DNA of 64,000 nucleotides from Cyanobium usitatum str. Tous (GCF_003011885.1 NZ_PXXO01000011.1:1-64000); one strand, 5' to 3'. Positions 17,739 through 28,100 are shown, numbered from the stretch's first letter. Numbers and translations: made by a program. Notes: generated by a model not told the origin, from the sequence alone.

Positions 17739-18427
17739 GCGAGGGCCGTTGGCTGCTGATCGGCAACAGTCGATGGCACTGGGCAGAGGGTGAGCTGGGC
17801 TGCCTGCGTACGTGGAGTGCTCCAGCTGGTGTGGGACAGCTTGAGGGGCTGGTTGCTTGGGCTGCGGTGGGCCAGGTGTCCGCCTCTGCTCCATTGCCGC
17901 TGGAGCGGCGTCTGCATTTGAAGGATGTGCCCTTGTTGGAGCAGCCTGGCTGGCTGGGGGTGGACCGTGCCCTAGTGGGTTGGCGGGCCTGGTGCCTTGC
18001 CTCTGGTCCCGTATTGGTGGCGGACGGCGGCACCGCCCTGAGCCTCACCCTGGTCACCAGCGAGGGCCGATTTGGGGGAGGACGGTTGCTTGCCGGAGCT
18101 GCCTTGCAGTTGCGGGCCCTGGCTGCTGAAACTGCAGGACTGCCTGCCTTGGACCCGCCCTTAGATCTGCCCCCAGAACTTTGGCCTCACTCCACACCAG
18201 ATGCTATGGCCGCTGGGGTTTTGCGGGGTCTGGCGGCCGCCCTGGCCGCCGCTGGGCGTGAAGCCCAAACAAGCTGCCCGGGCTGCAGTTTTTGGCTCAC
18301 GGGAGGAGATGGCCCCCTGCTGAAACCATTGCTGCAGCAGCTGCTAGTCAGTGCCATGCCGCTGCAGCTGGCTCCAGACCTGGCCCTTGAGGCCTTGGCT
18401 GCACTCAGGCCAGGCCCAGATCGCTGA
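17696..18427 (+). CDS. coaX: Type III pantothenate kinase
   Basis: The frame from ATG 17696 has 243 residues and overlaps cysH by 43 nt, so the real start may be a rarer codon near 17740. The first conserved motif is degenerate (LLIGNSRWHW, where DxGNT is usual). VDRALVGWRAW, VADGGTALSLTLV and GGRLLAGAALQLRALA match the CoaX nucleotide and pantothenate sites. The enzyme starts coenzyme A synthesis. The 3' end overlaps bcp tail-to-tail by 23 nt. Confidence 0.85.
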   Translation: MWHPSAGIDGRGHLSEGRWLLIGNSRWHWAEGELGCLRTWSAPAGVGQLEGLVAWAAVGQVSASAPLPLERRLHLKDVPLLEQPGWLGVDRALVGWRAWCLASGPVLVADGGTALSLTLVTSEGRFGGGRLLAGAALQLRALAAETAGLPALDPPLDLPPELWPHSTPDAMAAGVLRGLAAALAAAGREAQTSCPGCSFWLTGGDGPLLKPLLQQLLVSAMPLQLAPDLALEALAALRPGPDR

Positions 18428-18872
18428 GGATGTCGTCAGCCATGGTTTCGGACTTCACCTTTGTGTAGATCTTTTCGATCTTTCCTTCTGCATCCACCAC
18501 AAAGGTGTGGCGCATCATGCCCATGTATTCCTTGCCCATGAATTTCTTCAGCCCATAGCTCCCATAGGCCGCGGCCACTGCGCAGGGCTCGGCGTCGCTT
18601 AGCAAGGTGAAGGGAAGGTCATATTTGGCGATGAATTTGGCGTGGCTGCTGGCGCCGTCTTTGCTGATGCCGAGCACGGTGATGGCTTGCTTTTCGAATG
18701 CGCCCCACTGGTCGCGGAAATTGCAGGCTTCTTTGGTACAGCCGGGGGTGTCGTCCTTGGGATAGAAGTAGATCACCACACGTTGGCCCTTGAACTGGGA
18801 AAGCTTCACCGCCGTTCCGTCTTGGTCTGGCAAGGTGAAATCAGGGGCGGGCTCACCGATCTGCAAGGTCAT
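18405..18872 (-). CDS. bcp: Thioredoxin-dependent thiol peroxidase (Bcp/PrxQ)
   Basis: From the ATG at 18872 the product has 155 residues. The motif YPKDDTPGCTKEAC holds the peroxidatic C45 and resolving C50 of the PrxQ/Bcp class, followed by VLGISKDGASSHAKF and MRHTFVVDAEGKI. It detoxifies hydroperoxides with thioredoxin as donor. The start abuts the TTG of the divergent PPTase frame. Confidence 0.95.
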   Translation of the reverse strand: MTLQIGEPAPDFTLPDQDGTAVKLSQFKGQRVVIYFYPKDDTPGCTKEACNFRDQWGAFEKQAITVLGISKDGASSHAKFIAKYDLPFTLLSDAEPCAVAAAYGSYGLKKFMGKEYMGMMRHTFVVDAEGKIEKIYTKVKSETMADDILSDLGLA

Positions 18873-18895
18873 TGAACGTCCAACCGAACTCACAG

Positions 18896-19591
18896 GTGAG
18901 CCTAGGCAGCAGCTTGGATCTGCCGCAGCGCCCAGCCCCCCAGCTATGGCTGCGCTACCTAGAGGGGGGCGACCTCGGTTGTTTATCTACTGATGAATGG
19001 AGTTGGGGCTTGGGCCTGCCTGAGCTGCAGCGAAGTCGCTACTTCCAGAGCCGGGCTCTGCTCCGGCAGCAGCTGGCTGATGTGTTGGGCTGCGCTGGTG
19101 CCGCGGTGCCTCTCCATAGTCCGCCCGGCCAACCACCACTGTTAGGTAATGGTCTGGGATGGGTCAGTCTCAGCCATAGCGGCGCTGGCTTGCTGATTGG
19201 CTACTCCGGCTCTGCCATCGGAGTAGACCTCGAATCCACTGCTCGACCTATTGAGCCGGCTGTATTGCTGCGTCGGTTTTATCCAGAGCCTGAACAGGCG
19301 CAGTTGCGGGATTTGACTGGGGAGGAGCTACGGCGAGCGGTGCTCAATAGCTGGGTGTTGAAGGAAGCGGCCATCAAGTGGCGCCATCGCACCCTTGCAG
19401 CAGAACTGGCTCAGTGGTGTTACGACCACACCAGCGGTAGCTTGCTAAATCTCAGTGATGGAGCCAAGCCGGATCACAGCAGCGCTCTGCAGCAGGATTG
19501 GCGTTGGGCGGCGGTTGGCGAGGGTTGTGCAGGTTTGATGTTGCAGTCGCCAGGACAGCCTGAAGAATTGATGGGGCAGCAGGGCGCATGA
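18896..19591 (+). CDS. 4'-phosphopantetheinyl transferase, Sfp type
   Basis: From the GTG at 18896 the product has 231 residues. A TTG at 18872 would add 8 and overlap the bcp start. The Mg2+/CoA motif GVDLE (D111, E113) and the WVLKEAAIK motif (K156, E157) are clear, and SLSHSGAGLLIG precedes them, as in Sfp/HetI-type enzymes. It transfers the phosphopantetheine arm to carrier proteins. In picocyanobacteria this single enzyme probably serves fatty acid ACP; no polyketide or peptide synthase gene is nearby. Confidence 0.88.
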   Translation: MSLGSSLDLPQRPAPQLWLRYLEGGDLGCLSTDEWSWGLGLPELQRSRYFQSRALLRQQLADVLGCAGAAVPLHSPPGQPPLLGNGLGWVSLSHSGAGLLIGYSGSAIGVDLESTARPIEPAVLLRRFYPEPEQAQLRDLTGEELRRAVLNSWVLKEAAIKWRHRTLAAELAQWCYDHTSGSLLNLSDGAKPDHSSALQQDWRWAAVGEGCAGLMLQSPGQPEELMGQQGA

Positions 19592-19731
19592 TTTTTCTAA
19601 ATACGCAGATTTACTACTGAAATCCAGCGGAAATCTTTCAGTTTTGTGTCGATGCGCCCCGCTGACTTGCATCTTTAGTGACATGCGGCATTGCGTGGCT
19701 ACGTTCGGAATGAACTGATTCCACGCCTCTC

Positions 19732-20412
19732 TTGATCAAGCGTTTGCTGGCCGGCCTTTTTGTGGGTACGGCCCTCTCGGCGGTGGCTATGCCAGCGTCC
19801 GCCGCAGTTGACAACAATCTTCCCGTTCGTTGGAACACCGGCGGCGCCGTGTGGTCTACCAACCAGGATGCCTTCAATACATTTCTGCAGTCTGGTGAAG
19901 TCACCGATCGGGGCCTGGAAGGGGGCCTGAACCGCTCCGGCTGGACCGCTGCCGAGGTGCGTGAGGGCATGAACAAGTCCTACAACGTGGACTTGGTTGG
20001 CGTCTCCCGCTTCCTCTACTCGGATGCAGGTGTGAAGTTCCTCAAGAACCAAACCACCAGCTACTTCCCCTACTGGAGCATGAACACCTTCGCGGTGCAG
20101 GCTCTGCGATCGGCGATCGTGGCCGATGCCCGTGACGGCCAGATCTCCTCGGCCGGCATCATGAATGCCCTGCCTACCGACATGCGCCTGGCCGACTTCT
20201 GCAACACCTACACCGGTGCCCAGAACGTCTGTGCTGAAGGTCGTTGCCAAGGTGACGCCCAGTGCACCTCCCTGCTCTCCTGGTACGTGTTCCTGCCGGC
20301 CTGCATCCAGGCCAACCAGATGGCGGATCCCGTGGCTCAAGTTCGCACAATGGCCCCGGCCCCGGCCCCGGTTCAGCAAGTTGAATCTGAAGCCATTCGC
20401 GGCCTCTGGTGA
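19732..20412 (+). CDS. Secreted DUF1400-domain protein
   Basis: The frame starts at TTG 19732 and gives 226 residues with a clear signal peptide (LLAGLFVGTALSAVAMPASA). The mature part has the DUF1400 pattern, including VDLVGVSRFLYSDAGVKFL and FAVQALRSAIVADA. In other cyanobacteria DUF1400 precedes an alpha/beta hydrolase domain; here no hydrolase follows. A four-cysteine region (FCNTYTG, VCAEGRC, QCTS, PACIQ) and an Ala-Pro run come after it. Strong C-ending codon bias suggests high expression. A terminator follows at 20479. Confidence 0.75.
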   Translation: MIKRLLAGLFVGTALSAVAMPASAAVDNNLPVRWNTGGAVWSTNQDAFNTFLQSGEVTDRGLEGGLNRSGWTAAEVREGMNKSYNVDLVGVSRFLYSDAGVKFLKNQTTSYFPYWSMNTFAVQALRSAIVADARDGQISSAGIMNALPTDMRLADFCNTYTGAQNVCAEGRCQGDAQCTSLLSWYVFLPACIQANQMADPVAQVRTMAPAPAPVQQVESEAIRGLW

Positions 20413-20478
20413 GCCTGGCCTTTGGTGAGCATGGCCTTGGTGTTCGACTCGCCTTAGGCGATTCGCGCCACCTCAGCT

Positions 20479-20504
20479 GCCCCGGCTTGCGCCGGGGCTT
20501 TTTT
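20479..20504 (+). terminator. Rho-independent terminator
   Basis: An 8-bp GC-rich stem (GCCCCGGC / GCCGGGGC) with a TTGC loop is followed by six T. It lies about 65 nt after the DUF1400 gene stop and just before the tail end of the convergent rarA gene. Confidence 0.92.
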
Positions 20505-22800
20505 ATGGGTTTAGGGGTGTTTGCAGTGCGTCTGCACGCCTTGCCCTTACCAAGGTGTGCTCAAGTGCCTGGGGCATGGGCTGGCCCAGCAGACGGCTGA
20601 ATGCTTCTCGCAGGCTTTGCACGGCATCACTGGCTAGGGGCTTGCCCCGGAGTACGGCCATCGCTTCGAGATAGGAGCTGGCCGGGGCCAGCCAGCGTTC
20701 GATCAGCTCGGCAGTCAGCTCGAGTTGGAGTGATTCCTGCCACTGCTCCTGTTGCACTTGCCATCCCGCGGCGATCAAGCTGCGTTGGCTGATTAGGCCG
20801 GTGCTCTGGGCCTGGATCAGTCGCTGCCCCTCCAGGTGAGTTAGCTCCTCCAGCAAGGTTTGCAGGGAGGTTTCTGCCTTGCCGAGCAGGGCCCGCAGGC
20901 CTGCTGCTGGACCGAGTTGGGGAGTGCTGAACAGCAGGCGCCATTGGCCGTTTTGGCCCAGCAGCGCGCCAGCCTGGCTGATCCAGTCCGCGATTTGTTC
21001 GGCGCTGAGGCCCTGCCAGGGTTGACGCGCTATCACCCAGTCGAAGCGGGCCCCGGAGTCAAGGGCGAGTTGCGGTTCGAGCTGGGAGTTAAGAGCGGCA
21101 GGGGTTTTGGGAGGCACCAGCAGCAGCTGGGGTTGGCGCAGGCTGTCGAGCACCTTCAGCTGGGCTTGCAGCCGCTCCCGGTCGGAGGCCTGGGCCACGG
21201 TGATCACTACCCCGCCCTCGGGCGTAGCGGCCAGGGGATCAAGGGCCCATAGCAACGACCTCGCTTCCAGCACCAGCACCCGCGCTTGGCGTTGCCAGAT
21301 CACGCCTGCCCAGAAGCGATGTCTCAGGGTGTCGAGTCGTTCTCCCTCGGCGGCGGCTTGCCGCTGCAGCCAGCGCTCCAGCTGGGGATCTTCCGGACTG
21401 CTGCTAAGCACGTCGCCCTGATCCGCCGCCATCTCAGCGGCAGCCGCCAGCTGGGCGGCCCGTCGCTGTTGCAGGCGCTCGCGCCTCTGGCCCTCCCAGC
21501 CCAGGCTGCCCGGTTGCCAGAAAATCTCACCTTGAAGTGCGCCAGGCAAATACTGCTGGGCTACCCAGTGCTCGGCGTAGGCATGGGGGTAGCGGTAGCC
21601 CACTCCATCGCCAAAAGCCTGGCCATCACGGTTGGCATCGCGCAGGTGGGCGGGCACCTGTTGGCGGTTGGCGCTGCGCACGCTTTTTAGGGCATCGAAG
21701 AAACCGAGCAAGCTGTTGCTCTTCTCCGCTCCCGCCAAATAGAGAGCTGCCTGGGCCAGCGGGTAAAGCCCCTCTGGCAATCCCACTCGCTCAAAGCTGG
21801 CCGCGCAGGCTTCCACCACCACCACGGCCTGGGGATCGGCTAAGCCGATGTCTTCCCCGGCAGCGATCAACATGCGCCGGAAGATAAAGCGCGGGTTCTC
21901 GCCCGCCTCCACCATGCGGGCCAACCAGAAAAGGGCCGCATCTGGATCGGAACCGCGCAACGATTTGATGAAGGCACTGATTGTGTCGAAGTGGGCATCC
22001 CCCTGCTTGTCGTAGAGCACCGCGCGCTGCTGAATCGACTCCTCGGCGATGGTCAGATCGATCCTGATGGAGCCATCAGCACCGGGAGGAGTGGTCTCCA
22101 CCGCCAGCTCCAGGGCATTCAGCAAGCTGCGGGCATCGCCGCCGGCCACATCAACCAGGTGGTCGGCCGCTGCTGCGGCTAAGTCAATCGAGCGTTCGCC
22201 ATAGCCCACTGCCGGATCCCGCAGGGCCCGTTCCAGCAGTTGGCGCAGGTGTGCTGGCTCAAGCGGTTGCAGGCGAAACAACCGCGAACGGCTTACCAGG
22301 GCTTTGTTCACCTCGAAAAAGGGGTTTTCGGTGGTGGCTCCGATCAGATTCACCGTGCCGTTTTCCACCCAGGGCAGCAGGGCGTCTTGTTGTGCACTGT
22401 TGAAACGGTGCACCTCGTCGATGAACAGGGTGGTGCGCAGGCCATGGTGCGCCAGGCGCTGCTGGGCTGCGTCCACCTCGGCCCTCAGATCCTTGACGCC
22501 GGCAAGTACGGCATTGAGGCTGCTGAAGTGGGCCCTGGTGCTGCCAGCAATGATCCGGGCCAGGGTGGTTTTGCCCACCCCCGGCGGGCCGTGCAGGATC
22601 AGGTTGCCGACTCGATCTGCAGCGATGGCGCGGCGTAGCAGGCGCCCTACGCCGAGGATCGACTCCTGACCGACGAAGTCATCAAGGTTGCGGGGCCGCA
22701 GCCGGTCGGCCAGGGGTGCGACCCGGGCCAGGGTTATGTCGCGTTGATGGCTGAACAGGTCGCTCACGAGGTCGCCGCAGCGCCGTTCTGAGTCCATCAT
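20503..22800 (-). CDS. RarA/MgsA ATPase fused to methyltransferase-like domain
   Basis: The product has 765 residues. Residues 1-430 form a RarA AAA+ clamp-loader-like ATPase: Walker A GPPGVGKTT (71-79), Walker B LFIDEVHRFN, GATTENPFFEVN and the C-terminal helical domain with GEDIGLADPQAV and YRYPHAYAEHW. RarA acts at stalled replication forks. The remaining 330 residues resemble a Rossmann-type methyltransferase fold (RVLVLEARSLLWALDP, DWVIARQPWQGLSAEQI). This fusion is known in cyanobacterial annotations, but the role of the second half is unknown. Confidence 0.88.
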   Translation of the reverse strand: MMDSERRCGDLVSDLFSHQRDITLARVAPLADRLRPRNLDDFVGQESILGVGRLLRRAIAADRVGNLILHGPPGVGKTTLARIIAGSTRAHFSSLNAVLAGVKDLRAEVDAAQQRLAHHGLRTTLFIDEVHRFNSAQQDALLPWVENGTVNLIGATTENPFFEVNKALVSRSRLFRLQPLEPAHLRQLLERALRDPAVGYGERSIDLAAAAADHLVDVAGGDARSLLNALELAVETTPPGADGSIRIDLTIAEESIQQRAVLYDKQGDAHFDTISAFIKSLRGSDPDAALFWLARMVEAGENPRFIFRRMLIAAGEDIGLADPQAVVVVEACAASFERVGLPEGLYPLAQAALYLAGAEKSNSLLGFFDALKSVRSANRQQVPAHLRDANRDGQAFGDGVGYRYPHAYAEHWVAQQYLPGALQGEIFWQPGSLGWEGQRRERLQQRRAAQLAAAAEMAADQGDVLSSSPEDPQLERWLQRQAAAEGERLDTLRHRFWAGVIWQRQARVLVLEARSLLWALDPLAATPEGGVVITVAQASDRERLQAQLKVLDSLRQPQLLLVPPKTPAALNSQLEPQLALDSGARFDWVIARQPWQGLSAEQIADWISQAGALLGQNGQWRLLFSTPQLGPAAGLRALLGKAETSLQTLLEELTHLEGQRLIQAQSTGLISQRSLIAAGWQVQQEQWQESLQLELTAELIERWLAPASSYLEAMAVLRGKPLASDAVQSLREAFSRLLGQPMPQALEHTLVRARRADALQTPLNP

Positions 22801-22855
22801 CGGGCCGCCGGCGATACGCTCCGGCCACGCGGCGCGCCCGTTCCACCATCACACC

Positions 22856-23965
22856 ATGCTCCGCCCTGTTGTTTCCCCCTTTTTGATTCTCACGGCGATG
22901 GCCTCTGCCCTGGTTGTGGGGTGTCAGCAGGGGCGCGAGCCAGCCCCGCGGCTGCCTGTGGTGCAGAGCCAGCGCCTGGAAACTGCTGAATTTCAAGCCA
23001 GTTTTGACACCGTGAGCACCCTGGAGGCAGAGGAGGAGGTGGATCTGGCGGCCCAGGCGGGGGGCCGCATTCAGCGATTGTTGGTGCGTCAAGGAGATCG
23101 GGTGCGCCAGGGCCAGCTGCTGCTGGTGCTCGACCAGGCCCAGCTCAGGGCTGAGGTGGCCAGCCTGCGCGCTCAGATGCAGACCAACCGCCTCAATTAC
23201 CAGCGCTATCAGGATCTAGCCCGACAAGGTGCTGCCAGTGCCCTGCAGCGGGATGAATTTCGCCAGGCCTTCATAGCTGCCCGCGAAGCCTTGGTGGCCA
23301 GGGAAGCCGATCTCGCCTTCAAGGATCTGCGGGCGCCGATCAGCGGCACGCTGGCCGATTTGCGCGTCAAGCAGGGCGATGTGATTGCCGCGGGCGTGCC
23401 GATTACCCGCTTGATCCGCAACGCCAATCTCCTGGCCCGCATCGACGTACCCGCCACCTATGCCGATCGTGTTCGGCCTGGCCAGCGGGTGCTGCTGCTG
23501 GCCGCCTCCAGCTCCCAGCCCCTGGCGGAGGGCCCGGTGATCTCGGTGGATCCGGGGGTGAGCGCCCCAACTCAGACGCTGCTGGTGAAGGCGTCGTTTG
23601 CTAACCCGCGGGGCAGCCTGCGCAACGGCCAGCGCAGTCGCACGCGCTTGGTGCTGGATCGGCGCCAGGAGTTGGCCGTTCCCTTCACCGCGGTGACCCG
23701 GTTGGTAGGACAGCCATTTATTTATTTGGTGGGTAGCTTGGCTGAGCTGGAGCGGCGGCCGGGCAAGGCCCCCATCGCCGAGCTGCGCCGGTTGCCGAGA
23801 GGCACCCTGTTTGCCTTGCAAACTCCAGTGCAGATAGGAGATCTGCAGGGAACCCTCTATCCACTTGAGCGCGGCGCTCAGGAAGGCGATCGGCTGATTA
23901 CCGCTGGCCTGCTCAACCTTCGCCACGGGGCACCAGTGCAGCTGGCCCAGCAGGGTCGACGCTGA
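22856..23965 (+). CDS. RND efflux periplasmic adaptor lipoprotein 1
   Basis: The product has 369 residues with a lipoprotein signal (lipobox ending at C23 in LVVGCQQG). The membrane-fusion-protein layout is clear: lipoyl half-motifs (AQAGGRIQRLLVRQGDRV and ISGTLADLRVKQGDVI), a helical hairpin (about 95-150) and a beta-barrel domain. It bridges an inner-membrane RND pump to an outer-membrane channel. A second adaptor gene and the pump follow on the same strand; no TolC-like gene is in the cluster. Confidence 0.9.
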   Translation: MLRPVVSPFLILTAMASALVVGCQQGREPAPRLPVVQSQRLETAEFQASFDTVSTLEAEEEVDLAAQAGGRIQRLLVRQGDRVRQGQLLLVLDQAQLRAEVASLRAQMQTNRLNYQRYQDLARQGAASALQRDEFRQAFIAAREALVAREADLAFKDLRAPISGTLADLRVKQGDVIAAGVPITRLIRNANLLARIDVPATYADRVRPGQRVLLLAASSSQPLAEGPVISVDPGVSAPTQTLLVKASFANPRGSLRNGQRSRTRLVLDRRQELAVPFTAVTRLVGQPFIYLVGSLAELERRPGKAPIAELRRLPRGTLFALQTPVQIGDLQGTLYPLERGAQEGDRLITAGLLNLRHGAPVQLAQQGRR

Positions 23966-24015
23966 ATTGGGCGAATTCCCATGAACTCTATAATTTATCC
24001 ACATGCCTAGTTTTT

Positions 24016-25152
24016 GTGGTTCGCGCGGTTCCGGCGTTGTCCTTGGTGGGTGTGTTGCTGGTGGGCTGCGCCGCCAAGCCGGTGGCCCGGCAGCCTCTGG
24101 TCGTGCAGGCCGAGACCATCGGTGAGGCCAGTTTCAGTCCGTCGATCGACGTGATGAGCCAGCTGGAGTCCACCACCGACGTGGCCCTGCGTCCCGAGGT
24201 GGATGGCCGGGTCGTCAAAATCCTGGCCACCCAGGGGCAGCGGGTGAAGGCGGGCCAGCCGATCTTGGTGCTCGACAACGTGCAGCAATCGGCAAGCCTC
24301 GATGCCAGCAAGGCCGAGTCCCGTAAGGATCTGGTTAATGCGGAGCGCTACATCTTCCTCAATGAGCAGGGCGCCGTGTCCACCAAGGACCGCGATTTCT
24401 ACGTCACCCAGGCAATTCAGTCCCGCGACCAGGCGCGCGCAAAAGCGGCGGACCTGGGCTACAAATACGTCACCGCTCCCATCAGTGGGGAGATCGGCGA
24501 CCTCGACACCGTCAAGCTCGGCGATTACATCCGCCAAGGGCAGGCGATCACCGGCATCGTCGACAACAGCGATCTCTGGACCCTGATGGATGTGCCGGCC
24601 ACCCAGGCCTCCCGGGTGCAGTTGGGCCAGCCAGTGGAGCTCAAGTCCCAGGGAATTCCGCCGGTGATTAGCACAGGCAAGGTGGTATTCATCTCGCCCT
24701 ATTTCGGCATCAGCGGCAACCAGTCGTCGCCGAACACGGTGCTGGTGAAGGCCTCCTTCCCCAACCTCACCGGCAAGCTCAAAACTGGCCAGTACGTGCG
24801 CAATCGGATCATCACAGGCAGCACCCGCCAGCTCTCGGTGCCGGTGCAGGCCGTGATGATGCAAGCGCAGCAGCCCTTCGTTTACCGCATTTTTCGGCTC
24901 AAGCAGGTGCTCGCCAAGATTCGGGCCTCCACCCAGATTCCCGACGCCCAGAAGCAGAAGTTGGAGGCCCTGCCGGCGGAAACGCCGATCGTGGTGCAGA
25001 TGCCGGTGAAACTCGGCACCTTGCAGGACAACCGCTATCCCGTGCTCTCTGGCCTGATTGCCGGAGACCAGGTGGTGGTGAGCAACACGGCCCTGTTGCG
25101 CACCGGCATGCCGGTGAAGCTGGCCGGTGCTGCCCAGCCGGGTGTGAACTGA
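24016..25152 (+). CDS. RND efflux periplasmic adaptor lipoprotein 2
   Basis: The product has 378 residues with a GTG start and a lipoprotein signal ending at C18 (LLVGCAAK). It contains the lipoyl half-motifs (RPEVDGRVVKILATQGQRV and ISGEIGDLDTVKLGDYI) and a hairpin between them. It is clearly paralogous to the preceding adaptor in layout but diverged in sequence. It ends 9 nt before the pump gene, so it is the more obvious partner of the pump. Confidence 0.9.
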   Translation: MVRAVPALSLVGVLLVGCAAKPVARQPLVVQAETIGEASFSPSIDVMSQLESTTDVALRPEVDGRVVKILATQGQRVKAGQPILVLDNVQQSASLDASKAESRKDLVNAERYIFLNEQGAVSTKDRDFYVTQAIQSRDQARAKAADLGYKYVTAPISGEIGDLDTVKLGDYIRQGQAITGIVDNSDLWTLMDVPATQASRVQLGQPVELKSQGIPPVISTGKVVFISPYFGISGNQSSPNTVLVKASFPNLTGKLKTGQYVRNRIITGSTRQLSVPVQAVMMQAQQPFVYRIFRLKQVLAKIRASTQIPDAQKQKLEALPAETPIVVQMPVKLGTLQDNRYPVLSGLIAGDQVVVSNTALLRTGMPVKLAGAAQPGVN

Positions 25153-25161
25153 GGATCACCC

Positions 25162-28100
25162 ATGTCGCTCTCCGATAATTTCATCAAACGGCCGGTTCTG
25201 ACGACCGTTTGCAGCATTTTGATCGTGCTGATGGGCATCATCGCGATCCCAACCCTGCCAATTGAGAACCTCCCCAACATCGCGCCGCCCCTGATTCAGG
25301 TGACGGCCAACTACGGCGGGGCCAACTCCGTGGTGACCGAACAGGCGGTGACCAATCCGCTCGAGCAGCAGATCAACGGTGTGCCTGGTGCCGCCTATAT
25401 CTCCTCCACTAGCTCGAATACGGGGCAGAGCATCATTCAGGTTTATTTCAACGAAGACACGGATATCAACATCGACCAGGTGAACGTGCAGAACCGCGTG
25501 TCCCTGGCTATGCCCCAGTTGCCGCAGCAGGTGTCGGCCACGGGGGTGTCGGTGATGCAGAGCACGCCCTCGATCCTGCTGGCCTATCAGGTGACCTCAA
25601 CCGAGGGACAGTTTGATTCGCCTTATATCAATGGCCTCATCTATGAGCAGCTCTATTACCAACTGGAACGGGTTCCCGGCGTCGCCCAGGTGAGCATGTT
25701 GGGCGGTAGCAATCCAGCTTTCTGGCTGTTTGTTGACCCCAACAAACTCACGGCAAACCAATTGACCGCCGATCAGATCGTTAATGCTGTCAAGAGTCAA
25801 AACAGTGTTGCGATTGGCGGTCTGATCGGTGGCCCGCCAGCCGGAGGAGACCAGCTCTTCGCCTACCCGATCCTGGTGGCCGACAACGGCAACCTGATGT
25901 CGGTGGAGCAGCTCAACGATTTGATCGTGGGCAAGTCACCCCAGGGCAACCTGCTGCGGCTCCGGGATGTGGGTCAGGCCACCTACGGCTTCAATACATT
26001 TGCCCAGCAGGCCGTCAGCGTTGAGGGCAACCCAGCGATCACCGTGGCGGTGTTCCAGACCCCCGAGAGCAACGCGCTGGATGTGTCGGAAGCGGTCGTA
26101 GCGGTGATGGACCAGTTCTCCCAGACCGTGCCTGCGGGGATCACCGTTACGCAGATCTACAACATCGGCCAGTTCATCGAGTCGGCCGTGAGTGGTGTGA
26201 CCGATGCCCTAGGCCTGGCGATCGTGCTGGTGCTGGTGATCCTGTTCCTGTTTCTGCAGAACTGGCGCGCCACGGTGGTTCCCAGCCTGGCGATTCCAAT
26301 CTCCCTGATCGGCACCTTTGCCTTCATCAAGGCGTTTGGCTTTTCGATCAACCAGCTGACCCTGCTGGGCTTGGTGCTCGCCACCGGCCTGGTGGTGGAT
26401 GACGCCATCGTGGTGATTGAGGCCGTCTCCAAAAACCTCGAAAGTGGCATGAGCCCGCGCAAGGCGGCGATGGAGTGCATGGGCAGCCTGATCGGCGCGT
26501 TGATTGCCACCTCCTTGGTGTTGATGGCGGTGTTCGTGCCGGTGGCCTTCTATCCGGGCGGCATCGGGATTATTTACAAGCAGTTTGCGCTCACGATCGC
26601 CTTCTCGATCGCCATCTCCACCTTCAACGCCCTCACCTTCTCGCCGATGATGTCGGCCCTGATCCTCAAGCAGGAGAAGCCCCCGAAGCCGAAGGGTTGG
26701 GGTTGGACGATCGGGGGCGTGGTGGTGGGTCTGGCCTTCGGTCGCTTCAGTGCGGCCTCCTTCGGCCCTGGTGCCTATGTGTTCGGGGTGGTGCTGTTCG
26801 GCATCGCCGGCAGCCGGCTGGCCCTGATCTTTGATCGCTTCAACAGCTTCTTTGCCTGGCTGCAGCAGCGCTATGCCGAGCTGCTGGGGGTGCTGATCCG
26901 CAAGCGCAAACTGGTGTTCTCCGGGTTGATCGGCGGCATCGTGCTCACCGCTCTGGCGTTTTCTGCTCTGCCTTCGGCGTTCATTCCAGAGGAAGATCAG
27001 GGCTACGGGGTGGGGATCTTCCAGCTGCAGAACGGTGCCTCCCTCACCCTCACCCAGCAGACAGGCCAGGAGATCGCCAAGGTGCTCAAGCAGGAGCCCG
27101 ATATCACCGCGGCTTCGGTAATCAGTGGCTACGGCTTCAACGGCTCCAGCCCGGATCAGGGGGTGTTTTTCTTTGGCCTGAAGCCCCTGGAGGAGCGCAG
27201 TGGGGCCGATCAGAAGGCCCCGGCCATCGTGGCGCGGCTCAATGCCAAGCTCTCCAAAATAAGTAGCGGTCTGGTGGTGGCCGCCCAGCCCCCGGCAATT
27301 CCGGGCTTTTCGGCCCAGGGGGGCTTCTACTTCCAGTTCAACGATCTCAGCAACGGCTCCTACAGCTTCAACCAGCTCGATCGTCTGGCCCAGGAGTTGG
27401 TGGCCGCCGGCACTGCCTCGGATCAGTTTTCCAGCCTCTACACCCAGTTCATTCCCAGCGCGCCGGCTTTTGGCCTCACGATTGATCGCTCGATCATGGG
27501 TACTCTGAATATCGACTTCCAGCAGGCGATGCAGACGATCGCTGTGCTCGCCGGTGGCAACTATTCCGGACTCACCTATGAGAACGGGCAGGTGCGCAAC
27601 ATCTATGTGCAGTCCGAGGCGTCGGGGCGCAGTACGTTAGAGGATGTGCTCAGCTATTACGTTCGCAACCGCGACAATAAGCTGGTGCAGGTGAGCGAGT
27701 TTGCCTCGTCTGATCTCACCAGTGCGCCGCCGGTGATCAGCCACTACAACCTGTACCGCACCATTCTGGTGCAGGGCGCTGAGGCCATCGGCAAGAGCTC
27801 GGGACAGGCCCTCACGGCTATTCAGCAGATTTTCAAGAAGCTGGATTTCAATAACATCGGTTATGCCTTCACGGGCCTGGCCTCGTTGCAGCTATCAGCT
27901 GGTAGCGCCAGCGTGCTGGTATTTGGCCTGGGTATTTTGATTGTTTATTTGGTGCTTTCGGCTCAGTACGAGAGCTACGTCACGCCGGTGATCATCCTGA
28001 TGACGGTGCCGCTGGCCATGCTGGGTGCCCTGGTGTTCCTGGCTTTGCGCTCGATCGATCTCAACATCTATGCCCAGGTGGGTCTGGTCACCCTGATCGG

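Noticed and set aside
23216-24864. Two long ORFs antisense to the adaptor genes
   Set aside because: Both are His/Gln-rich mirror frames of clear membrane-fusion proteins.
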